Shown piece after piece: positions 1-5,954 of a stretch of DNA of 12,893 bases. The stretch comes from Brotonthovivens sp045629925 (GTDB taxonomy: Bacteria > Bacillota > Clostridia > Lachnospirales > Lachnospiraceae): assembly GCA_045629925.1 (NCBI GenBank), contig JAZQSD010000012.1, positions 1-12,893 of the forward strand, in the 5' to 3' direction. Each line of letters begins with the position of its first letter. The first letter of the stretch is position 1. The notes beneath the pieces are model-generated. The model worked only from the letters and a program-made list of their open reading frames with translations. It was not told the origin of the DNA and did not search any database. The position numbers were made by a program, and so were the translations under genes.

Positions 1-527
1 GCTTCCGAAGTCTTGCGCAGGTTCTTGGTATTCCAGCTCCTGATTTTGCAGCCAAAAGAGAAGCTTGCGAAAAGGCATTAAAAGAGACAAAGGATTTGAT
101 CGGGGACAGACCGATCGCCATCGATTACAGCTTCTGCACACGTCCGCTAGGGCTTGCAAGAATGCTTCTTCAGGCCGGATTTAACGTGCAGAGAGTGTAT
201 CTGGATGCAGTGACTGCTGGTGATAAAAAAGATTTTGAATATTTAAAAGAGCAGTATCCAGACCTGCTTTTATATCCTACGGTTCATGCAAAGATGCGTT
301 TTATGTCTGAAAAAGAGCCTTCCAACATGCTTGCCATCGGGCAGAAAGCAGCTTATTTTGCCAACACCAATCACTTTGTAAATGTGGTTGAAGGCGGCGG
401 CATGATAGGATACCAGGCCGTTTTAAAGACTTTGGAAGATATGCGAGAAGCATTTTTAGAAGAAAAAGATATGCGTTCCTTGATTCAGATTAAAGGAATG
501 GGATGTGAGGGGTGTTGTGGACTATGA
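1..527 (+). CDS. Nitrogenase component 1-like protein, first subunit (5' end missing)
   Basis: The frame is already open at base 3 and continues to the TGA at 525-527, so this is the last 174 residues of a protein whose start lies upstream. The TTG at 96 is internal because the coding frame reads through it. The visible part has the Rossmann-like alternating pattern of the nitrogenase MoFe/NifDK/NifEN superfamily (Oxidored_nitro): a strand followed by FCTRPLGLARMLLQAGF, then VQRVYLDAV, then a late GGGMIGYQAVLKTLEDM segment. The next gene is clearly of the same family, which supports the call. It ends in a cysteine-rich tail, GMGCEGCCGL, that could bind metal (inference). The stop overlaps the next start as ATGA, so translation is probably coupled. 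Family members act as one half of a heteromeric reductase that receives electrons from a NifH-like ATPase. The substrate is unknown, and dinitrogen fixation should not be assumed. Confidence 0.75.
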   Translation, partial: FRSLAQVLGIPAPDFAAKREACEKALKETKDLIGDRPIAIDYSFCTRPLGLARMLLQAGFNVQRVYLDAVTAGDKKDFEYLKEQYPDLLLYPTVHAKMRFMSEKEPSNMLAIGQKAAYFANTNHFVNVVEGGGMIGYQAVLKTLEDMREAFLEEKDMRSLIQIKGMGCEGCCGL

Positions 528-1702
528 AACAGACAGCAAGAATAATATCAACATATTCCGCAGATGTATTTGGCGTGTGTTCTGCCCTTTTTGAACTTGG
601 CGGAATGACAGTGATGCATGATGCCTCCGGGTGCAATTCCACTTACACTACCCATGACGAACCACGCTGGTATGATATGGACAGTATGGTGTATATCTCA
701 GGGCTTACTGAGATGGAAGCTATCATGGGTGATGATGAGAAACTGATTCGAGATATTGTGAATGCGGCAAAGGAACTGCAGCCGAAGTTTGTGGCGGAGG
801 CGGGAACACCGATTCCGACTATGACTGGGTTTGACTTTGACTCTATTGCCTGGATGATCGAACAGGAAACAGGAATTCCGTCCTTTGGGTTTAAGACCAC
901 TGGTATGAATACTTATGTCCACGGAGCATCTATGGCACTGGAAGCATATGCAAGAAGATTCGTGGATTCTGATGCAGAGAAAACAGAAGAACTTTCTGTG
1001 AATATTTTGGGACTGACACCATTGGATTTTTCCGTGAATGGTGCAGATGCTTCCATCGAAGAATTTTTGACCCAAAATGGATATAACGTATTGTCTAAAT
1101 GGGCCATGGGAAGTACACCTGAGGAGTTAGCTAAGGCTGGCGGTGCGCATGTGAATCTGGTTGTTTCTGCAGTTGGTCTTGGGCTTGCAAAAGCTTTGAA
1201 AGAACTGTTTGGAACACCGTATGTGGTGGGCGTTCCTTATGGTGAGACTTGCGCGATGGCGGTGGCCAACGCCTTAAAACAGGCAGTGGAAACAGGCGAA
1301 GACCAGCTGGTTTCACATCTGTCTGTAGCAAACTTGAGCGAAACAATGGACAGTTCTCTGCTGGAGGATGGTCAGATTGTGATCATCGGAGAAGGCGTAA
1401 CGTCTGTGTCACTGGCTCAGGCAATTGAATTGGAAACAGGAAGAGGAGTCAGAGTGCTTTGTACAACAGAGTGCGATGCCGGCCTGCTTCGAAAAAAAGA
1501 TAAAATGACAAGAGATGAGGAAGATGTGGAGGAAGCCCTTGCAGGAGCCAAGGTGATGATTGCTGATCCACTCTTTCGACCAATCTGCCCACAAGATGTC
1601 AGATTCGTTGCATTGCCATCGGAAGCTTTTTCAGGAAGGCTTTTTAGAGAGCAGATCCCGAATTTGATTTCTGACTTAGGAAAGATCAAGGAGGAATTGT
1701 AA
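524..1702 (+). CDS. Nitrogenase component 1-like protein, second subunit
   Basis: This is a 392-residue protein of the nitrogenase component 1 superfamily, somewhat shorter than true NifD/NifK (roughly 480-520). ATG 524 is preferred over the in-frame GTG at 512 because GAGGGG at 507-512 is a well-placed ribosome site and the ATG overlaps the upstream stop. Family-like features are an N-terminal Cys19 in GVCSALFELGG, the DASGCNSTY segment with Cys37 at the usual second cluster-cysteine position, and a C-terminal stretch ADPLFRPICP followed by LPSEAFSGR. Where canonical NifD/K carry a third P-cluster cysteine (a Cys-Pro motif), this protein has AGTPIP at residues 93-98. It therefore keeps two of three positional cysteines, which argues for a different cluster and not classical nitrogenase (inference). 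It is followed after 1 bp by a binding lipoprotein gene. The partner subunit is the preceding gene, and the reductase gene is not in the window. Confidence 0.85.
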   Translation: MKQTARIISTYSADVFGVCSALFELGGMTVMHDASGCNSTYTTHDEPRWYDMDSMVYISGLTEMEAIMGDDEKLIRDIVNAAKELQPKFVAEAGTPIPTMTGFDFDSIAWMIEQETGIPSFGFKTTGMNTYVHGASMALEAYARRFVDSDAEKTEELSVNILGLTPLDFSVNGADASIEEFLTQNGYNVLSKWAMGSTPEELAKAGGAHVNLVVSAVGLGLAKALKELFGTPYVVGVPYGETCAMAVANALKQAVETGEDQLVSHLSVANLSETMDSSLLEDGQIVIIGEGVTSVSLAQAIELETGRGVRVLCTTECDAGLLRKKDKMTRDEEDVEEALAGAKVMIADPLFRPICPQDVRFVALPSEAFSGRLFREQIPNLISDLGKIKEEL

Positions 1703-1703
1703 A

Positions 1704-2855
1704 ATGAAAAAGAGATTGTTAGCAGTTGTTTTGGCGGCAGTAATGGCCATATCTATGGCAGCCTGTGGAGATTCTGGACAGGCACCGGATGCTGGTTCAG
1801 CTAGTGTGGAGAGTTCTGCATGTGAAGGCGTGCCAGAAGGAAAATGTGTGGTGGATCACAGTGGCTATGAAGTTCAGATTCCAGATGAGATTGACAGCGT
1901 AGTTGTGTGTGATATTCTGCCGCTAGTCAGTGTGCTTACAGTGTTTTTTGATTCAGGAGAACTGATTAAAGGGATGTCACAGACTAGTATGAATGCGGCA
2001 GAGAACGGACTTTTGGGAGAATTGTATCCGGAAATCTTAACTGCAGAGACAGGATTTATTGACGGCAGCACAGTGAACGTGGAAGAACTGATGAAGTTAG
2101 AGCCAGATGTTGTATTTTACAATGGCGCTAGAACAGAGCTTGGCGATCAGCTTCGCAATGCAGGTTTTAATGCTATTGCGATTTCTGTAAACAAGTGGGA
2201 GTATGACTGCATTGAAACATTGAATGAGTGGATTGCTCTGTTGGGAGAGATCTTCCCTGAAAATGCAAAAGAAGACATCGTAGAACAGCGTTCCAATGAG
2301 ATGTATCAGTTCGTGCAGGACCGTGTGGCACAGATTCCGGATGAGGAAAAAGAACAGGCATTTTTCCTGTACAAATACAGCGATACAAGCATTGAAACAT
2401 CAGGTGGCAAATTTTTTGGCCAGTGGTGGGCGGATGCTGCCGGAGCTGCAAATGTGGCAGAAGAGCTTACTACAGACAATGCAGTGGCAGTGAATATGGA
2501 ACAGATCTACACTTGGAATCCATCTGTGATCTTCATTACTAATTTTACTTCTGCAATGCCGGAAGATCTGGCAAATAACACAGTAGGCAACTATGACTGG
2601 AGCGTTGTGGACGCAGTGAAAGATGGGCGTGTGTACAAGATGCCGCTTGGCATGTACAGAAGCTATACTCCAGGCGCAGACACACCGGTAACGTTACTTT
2701 GGATGGCGAAGACAACCTATCCTGAAGTGTTTGCGGATGTGGATATCACAGAAGAAACTATCAAGTACTACAAGGAAGTTTTCGGTGTGGAACTTACAAA
2801 AGAACAGGCAGAATCTATTTTCACACCAACAGAAGATGCGGGAACAGGTTTTTAA
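1704..2855 (+). CDS. ABC transporter substrate-binding lipoprotein, iron-siderophore/cobalamin/heme type
   Basis: This 383-residue lipoprotein starts 1 bp after the nitrogenase-like gene, with an excellent AAGGAGGA site at about 1688-1695. The signal sequence is MKKRLLAVVLAAVMAIS followed by lipobox MAAC, with lipidated Cys21. The body matches the class III binding-protein fold (Peripla_BP_2, the FhuD/BtuF/FecB group): an N-terminal DHSGYEVQIPDEIDSVVV strand, VNVEELMKLEPDVVFYNG, the hinge-side ETSGGKFFGQWWADAAGAANVAEE, then WNPSVIFI and VKDGRVYKMPLG. These proteins capture a metal chelate, corrinoid or heme outside the membrane and deliver it to a FecCD-type permease. Neither permease nor ATPase follows, since a terminator comes next, so they are expected upstream or elsewhere. 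Co-transcription with the nitrogenase-like pair suggests the ligand is a cofactor, metal or substrate of that system (inference). The ligand cannot be read from sequence. Confidence 0.88.
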   Translation: MKKRLLAVVLAAVMAISMAACGDSGQAPDAGSASVESSACEGVPEGKCVVDHSGYEVQIPDEIDSVVVCDILPLVSVLTVFFDSGELIKGMSQTSMNAAENGLLGELYPEILTAETGFIDGSTVNVEELMKLEPDVVFYNGARTELGDQLRNAGFNAIAISVNKWEYDCIETLNEWIALLGEIFPENAKEDIVEQRSNEMYQFVQDRVAQIPDEEKEQAFFLYKYSDTSIETSGGKFFGQWWADAAGAANVAEELTTDNAVAVNMEQIYTWNPSVIFITNFTSAMPEDLANNTVGNYDWSVVDAVKDGRVYKMPLGMYRSYTPGADTPVTLLWMAKTTYPEVFADVDITEETIKYYKEVFGVELTKEQAESIFTPTEDAGTGF

Positions 2856-2866
2856 AATAGGTTAAA

Positions 2867-2909
2867 TAAAAAAGCAGATTGCAATCTACATGCAATCTGC
2901 TTTTCTTTA
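2867..2909. terminator. Bidirectional intrinsic terminator between convergent genes
   Basis: A perfect 13-bp stem (AAAGCAGATTGCA at 2871-2883 and its complement at 2891-2903) encloses a 7-base loop. It is followed by a T-rich run on the plus strand. It is preceded by an A-run (2867-2873) that becomes a T-run for the minus-strand transcript. It ends both the nitrogenase-like operon and the acyltransferase gene, whose stop codon is at 2907-2909. Confidence 0.9.
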
Positions 2910-3689
2910 TTTCTTGTAATAAGTTGCCTGGTGTTCTTTTAACATCTCGCCAATAATGTTCTGGGTCATTGCGCCCAGAGCTTTTCTCTGTTCTTTTTCT
3001 AATTCTTTTGGATAGATTGGTTTTCCAAATTCGATGACAACATGTGTTGGTCTTGCCTTGCCCTTCTTTACGATGGCACCGGTATTGGAGATGGCCATTG
3101 GGATGATTGGGCAGCCTGTTTTGTCTGCCATTCTAAGAGATCCTTCTTTGAATGGGAGCAGGGAGCCTTCTTCCCCTTTGTTTCTGGTTCCTTCAGGGAA
3201 GATTACCATGGAGATGCCGTTCTTAATCTGTTCCCCGGCCTTTTGGATTGTCTTTAAACTTTTTTTCATATCATCTCTGTCAAGGAAGAGACAGTAAAGT
3301 CGTTTCATCCAAGTGCTCAAAAGAGGAACCTTTTCTAAATTGTCTTTGGAGATAAAACCTGTCAGGTTTGGCATTAATGTGTAGGATAAGATGATGTCGA
3401 AGTAGCTTCGGTGGTTTCCTACATACAATACGGCCTGATCTGTTGGCAGATTTTCTTTGCCTAAAACAGTAAGCTTAATGCCGCAGATGATGTTGATGCG
3501 GTTTAACGCCCACTGGACGATATGTAAGCTGCTGTGGTCCATAAGCTCTTTGTTCTTTTTGCCGATGAGCCATTCGATGCCCAGGACTGGAATCCATACG
3601 ATCAGGAAAAATACAGCCCAGAGGACACTTAAAATTGTTCTTATCATAATGTTAAGGAAATCCTTTCCAAATGTTGTAAAGTGAAGCAT
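2907..3689 (-). CDS. plsC: 1-acyl-sn-glycerol-3-phosphate acyltransferase (PlsC family)
   Basis: The protein has 260 residues from ATG 3689. It transfers an acyl chain to the sn-2 position of lysophosphatidic acid at the inner face of the membrane, giving phosphatidic acid. All acyltransferase blocks are visible: the catalytic H-x4-D motif NHRSYFD (His93, Asp98), LFLDRDD near 134-140, the substrate-binding FPEGTR at 164-169, and CPIIPMAI at 193-200. A membrane helix spans about residues 17-40. The start is uncertain. ATG 3689 has GGAG eight bases upstream, but the best promoter -10 box (3706-3711) would leave a leader of only about 10 bases. Methionine 15 (codon at 3645-3647), which begins MIRTILSVLW as is common in this family, has AAGGA 13 bases upstream and would give 246 residues. 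The gene stands alone, convergent with the operon before it and divergent from the one after it. Confidence 0.92.
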   Translation of the reverse strand: MLHFTTFGKDFLNIMIRTILSVLWAVFFLIVWIPVLGIEWLIGKKNKELMDHSSLHIVQWALNRINIICGIKLTVLGKENLPTDQAVLYVGNHRSYFDIILSYTLMPNLTGFISKDNLEKVPLLSTWMKRLYCLFLDRDDMKKSLKTIQKAGEQIKNGISMVIFPEGTRNKGEEGSLLPFKEGSLRMADKTGCPIIPMAISNTGAIVKKGKARPTHVVIEFGKPIYPKELEKEQRKALGAMTQNIIGEMLKEHQATYYKK

Positions 3690-3705
3690 TAAAAATGCTC
3701 CATAG

Positions 3706-3714
3706 AGTATACCA
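3706..3714 (-). promoter_or_regulatory. Extended -10 promoter for the PlsC gene
   Basis: The minus strand reads TGG TATACT here, a TG-extended -10 box. The element 17 bases upstream (TGTTCT) is a poor -35, as is usual for extended -10 promoters. Initiation near 3699 would favour the shorter PlsC reading frame starting at 3647. Confidence 0.4.
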
Positions 3715-3731
3715 TGTTTTTGGCAAAAAGA

Positions 3732-3760
3732 ACATATTTTTCCTTGGGAAAGAATAAAGT
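3732..3760 (+). promoter_or_regulatory. Candidate sporulation sigma-E promoter for the PrcB/SipL-like operon
   Basis: The stretch ACATATT (3732-3738) is followed by AATAAAGT (3753-3760). Compared with the Bacillus sigma-E pattern ATa-(16-18)-cATAcanT, the ATA core and 16-base spacing fit, and the -10 differs at the two C positions. Predicted initiation near 3767 lies just before the PrcB-like gene at 3785. SipL is sigma-E dependent in Clostridioides difficile, which makes the match biologically sensible. No good sigma-A -35 lies at the right distance from the TATAAA at 3760-3765. Confidence 0.35.
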
Positions 3761-3784
3761 ATAAAAAAAGGTCTGAGAGTAGAG

Positions 3785-4192
3785 ATGGCGAAAAGAAGGT
3801 TTTTGGTGCTGGTCAGTCTTTGCCTGCTTGTAATGGGACTGGTGTCCTGCGGATTTGAGAAGAATAATATGGCGAAGGTAAGAGATCTTGATTACACAGT
3901 GCTTGAAGATGAAGAAGTGCCGGAAGAGTTTTTGGCAGATATCCAGGAACAGAAGGCGGGAGAGTTCAAGTTAACCTATACCTGTGATGGATATTTATAT
4001 ATAGCCAGGGGGTATGGAATGCAGGATACATCTGGTTACAGCATACAGGTGGAAGAACTGTTTTTGGCAGAAAATGCAGTGTATTTTGATGCAGTGCTGA
4101 TTGGTCCCCAGGCGGAGCCGATAGGACAGATAAGCTATCCGTATATCGTTGTCAAGACAGAGGCCATTGACAAAAATGTGGTTTTTGAATAA
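3785..4192 (+). CDS. PrcB-domain lipoprotein
   Basis: This is a 135-residue exported lipoprotein. Basic residues MAKRR are followed by a hydrophobic stretch and lipobox LVSC, with the lipidated cysteine at 22. After an acidic linker, residues of about 55-135 resemble the PrcB C-terminal domain (protease complex subunit PrcB family): GYLYIARGYGMQDTSGYSIQVEEL, then YFDAVLIGP, then SYPYIVVKTEAIDKNVVFE at the very end. The name comes from a spirochaete protease complex; the function in Firmicutes is not established and no catalytic residues are evident. The ribosome site is weak (GAGAG just upstream). It lies 18 bp before the SipL-like gene and very likely shares its transcript, which suggests a role at the mother-cell or forespore membrane during sporulation (inference). 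Another small surface lipoprotein family remains possible. Confidence 0.7.
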   Translation: MAKRRFLVLVSLCLLVMGLVSCGFEKNNMAKVRDLDYTVLEDEEVPEEFLADIQEQKAGEFKLTYTCDGYLYIARGYGMQDTSGYSIQVEELFLAENAVYFDAVLIGPQAEPIGQISYPYIVVKTEAIDKNVVFE

Positions 4193-4210
4193 AGGCTGGT
4201 GGGAGGTATT

Positions 4211-5767
4211 ATGAAGTTTCGTACATGTTCGATACATCAAGAAGAGCAAAAGGGAAAGGCTCAGATGCAGGTTACCTTTGATGAAGACTATAACTTGCCG
4301 GATTATAAGCCGGACGTTTCAGGGATTATCACCACAAAGGGAACGGTTGTGGCAGATGATGTGAGAGTTTCAAAGGGGCGCGTATCTGTGAAAGGTACGG
4401 TGAGATTTGATGTGCTGTACCAGGCAGAGCAAAATAGTTTGGGGTTTTGCAGTCTTTCCGGAACGGTGGGGTTTCAGGAAACGTTGATGGTGGATGAGGC
4501 AGAAGAATTTGACACAGCCTCTGTGTCTTGTGTGCTGGAAGATTTGAGTATACATATTACCAACTCAAGAAAACTGTCTATAAGAGGGCTGCTTCAGCTT
4601 CAGGTGACCATCCTTGAATTCCCAACAATTGAATTGCCCTGTGAATGCATGGAAGAACAAGACCTGGAGATTCAGAGACAGAGGGTGGAATATCTGGACC
4701 TTGCCGCCTGGGGCAAAGACCAGTGCAGAGTTCACGAAGAACTGGAATTGCCAGCCAACAAATTAAATGTTCAATCTGTGGTTTGGAAAGATATAAGGCT
4801 GGAAAGTGTTAGCTGTAACTGTGTGCAGGGGAACATTCAGATCAAAGGGGAATTAACGGTGTTTTGTCTGTATCAGGGCGAACCGGGGATTCGGCTGGAA
4901 TGGTACGAAAACCGCATTCCGATCCTTTGTCATATGCCGGTTGATCAGGCGGAGGCCGAGGAAATCTGTTATGCAAAAACAACAGATGCAGATTGGAATT
5001 TTCAGGTGCAGGAAGATCTGGAAGGAGAAAACAGAGTGTTTGTCATTGACGGAGCAATCAAATGTGAGTACCGCATGTATCGGGAAAGCAGCAGGGATAT
5101 AATTCGGGATCTCTATTCCTTAAAGAAAAAGGTTGCGCCTGTCTGCCATCCGGTCTGTCTGGAAAAATTGTTGATGAAAAATGATTGCAGATGCAAACTC
5201 AACGACTTGCTGCAGATTCCCCTGGGACAAAAGGAAATCCTGCAAATATTAAGCTGTGGAGGCGACATCCAGGTAGATCATCAAGAAGTGGTGAAGAACG
5301 GAATCCAGGTAGAGGGGGTTGTGAAGGTGCGGGTACTTTATCTGACCCAGGATGACGCAATACCTGTGGAAGCTGCGGAAGGAATGTTGCCTTTTCAGTA
5401 TTGTATAGATGCACCTGGAATTGAAATGGGGTGTAGATATGAATTAAGTCCAGAGATAAGCATGCTCTCTGTGATGATGAAAAACAGTAGTTTGCTGGAA
5501 ATTCAGGCACTGCTAGATTTTCACGTGATCGTATTTTCGCCGGTGCGAGTGGATGTTTTCTCAGAGGTAAAAGAAGAACCGCTAAAGATGGAAGAGTTGC
5601 TAGAATTGCCAGGAATGACGGGAATCCGCGTAAAAGAAGGGGATTCACTCTGGTCCATTGCAAAGAGAAACCACACCACATGTGAGACTATCCGTCAGAA
5701 CAATCCAGCGTTGGAGGAACCGTTAAAGCCAGGAAGTGTGCTTTTGCTTCTGAAAGAAATTCTATAG
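4211..5767 (+). CDS. sipL: SipL-like spore coat morphogenesis protein (SPOCS/DUF3794 repeats plus LysM)
   Basis: This 518-residue cytoplasmic protein has no signal peptide. ATG 4211 is chosen because GGGAGG at 4201-4206 lies directly before it; the in-frame GTG at 4199 has no good site. Three SPOCS-type (DUF3794) segments can be traced at about residues 20-110, 160-260 and 320-440. The first contains DYNLPDYKPDVSGIITTKG with VSVKGTVRFDVLY, and the third contains IQVEGVVKVRVLY. A LysM domain occupies about 472-518, with VKEGDSLWSIAKRNHTT and IRQNNP. This order and length match SipL of Clostridioides difficile, where the LysM domain binds SpoIVA to attach the coat to the forespore surface. The organism is therefore predicted to form spores. 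The gene is the second in an operon with the PrcB-like lipoprotein and ends at a terminator. DUF3794 proteins also occur in other coat roles, so the symbol is a strong but not certain assignment. Confidence 0.85.
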   Translation: MKFRTCSIHQEEQKGKAQMQVTFDEDYNLPDYKPDVSGIITTKGTVVADDVRVSKGRVSVKGTVRFDVLYQAEQNSLGFCSLSGTVGFQETLMVDEAEEFDTASVSCVLEDLSIHITNSRKLSIRGLLQLQVTILEFPTIELPCECMEEQDLEIQRQRVEYLDLAAWGKDQCRVHEELELPANKLNVQSVVWKDIRLESVSCNCVQGNIQIKGELTVFCLYQGEPGIRLEWYENRIPILCHMPVDQAEAEEICYAKTTDADWNFQVQEDLEGENRVFVIDGAIKCEYRMYRESSRDIIRDLYSLKKKVAPVCHPVCLEKLLMKNDCRCKLNDLLQIPLGQKEILQILSCGGDIQVDHQEVVKNGIQVEGVVKVRVLYLTQDDAIPVEAAEGMLPFQYCIDAPGIEMGCRYELSPEISMLSVMMKNSSLLEIQALLDFHVIVFSPVRVDVFSEVKEEPLKMEELLELPGMTGIRVKEGDSLWSIAKRNHTTCETIRQNNPALEEPLKPGSVLLLLKEIL

Positions 5768-5775
5768 TTGTTAAG

Positions 5776-5811
5776 GAGGAATGGTGCTTTCTAGAGCTGT
5801 TCCTCTTTTTT
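5776..5811 (+). terminator. Intrinsic terminator of the SipL-like operon
   Basis: GAGGAA (5776-5781) pairs with TTCCTC (5800-5805), with partial wobble pairing further in, and is followed by six T residues. It lies 8 bp after the SipL-like stop codon. Confidence 0.75.
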
Positions 5812-5831
5812 GTTGCCAAACGGATGCCGAG

Positions 5832-5860
5832 TTGACATAAAATAATTACAAAAGTATTAC
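5832..5860 (+). promoter_or_regulatory. Possible upstream sigma-A promoter of the hydrolase gene
   Basis: A perfect TTGACA (5832-5837) is separated by 17 bases from TATTAC (5855-5860), a 4/6 match to the -10 consensus. It may be a second, regulated promoter. The WalR-like repeat at 5845-5861 covers its spacer and -10 box. Confidence 0.4.
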
Positions 5861-5861
5861 G
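5845..5861 (-). promoter_or_regulatory. WalR (YycF) box-like direct repeat
   Basis: On the minus strand this reads CGTAAT, five bases, TGTAAT, against the WalR consensus TGTWAH-N5-TGTWAH. One half is perfect and the other has a single mismatch. It lies 39 bases upstream of the main -35 of a PcsB-like hydrolase, a gene class commonly controlled by WalR. The site is a pattern match only. Confidence 0.35.
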
Positions 5862-5900
5862 TTATTTAATGAATTATTTCTAAAAACGAAGTCACAAGGG

Positions 5901-5929
5901 TTGAAAAAGACAAGTCGTGATGTTATAAT
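5901..5929 (+). promoter_or_regulatory. Main sigma-A promoter of the NlpC/P60 hydrolase
   Basis: TTGAAA (5901-5906), a 17-base spacer and a perfect TATAAT (5924-5929), with TG one base before the -10 (extended -10). Initiation near 5936 leaves a leader of about 19 bases carrying the AGGAGGG ribosome site. This rules out the in-frame TTG at 5901 as a start codon. Confidence 0.9.
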
Positions 5930-5954
5930 TTCACCGATAAAGAAGGAGGGTACT

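Noticed and set aside
96..527. A separate 143-residue gene starting at TTG 96
   Set aside because: The same frame is open back to base 3 and encodes continuous nitrogenase-like sequence, so the TTG is an internal leucine codon.
524..1702. Assignment as true nitrogenase nifD or nifK
   Set aside because: The protein is short, lacks the third P-cluster cysteine, and has no nif neighbours in view, so only the superfamily is supported.
3739..3751. Short inverted repeat TTTCC-TTG-GGAAA between divergent genes
   Set aside because: Five-base arms in AT-rich DNA are expected by chance. It overlaps the candidate sigma-E promoter but has no independent support as an operator.
5199..5681. A 160-residue minus-strand reading frame
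   Set aside because: It is antisense to the SipL-like SPOCS/LysM region, with no ribosome site or family motifs.
5901..5954. An N-terminal extension of the NlpC/P60 protein from TTG 5901
   Set aside because: These bases form the promoter (TTGAAA, TATAAT) and ribosome site, and the true signal peptide begins at 5955.
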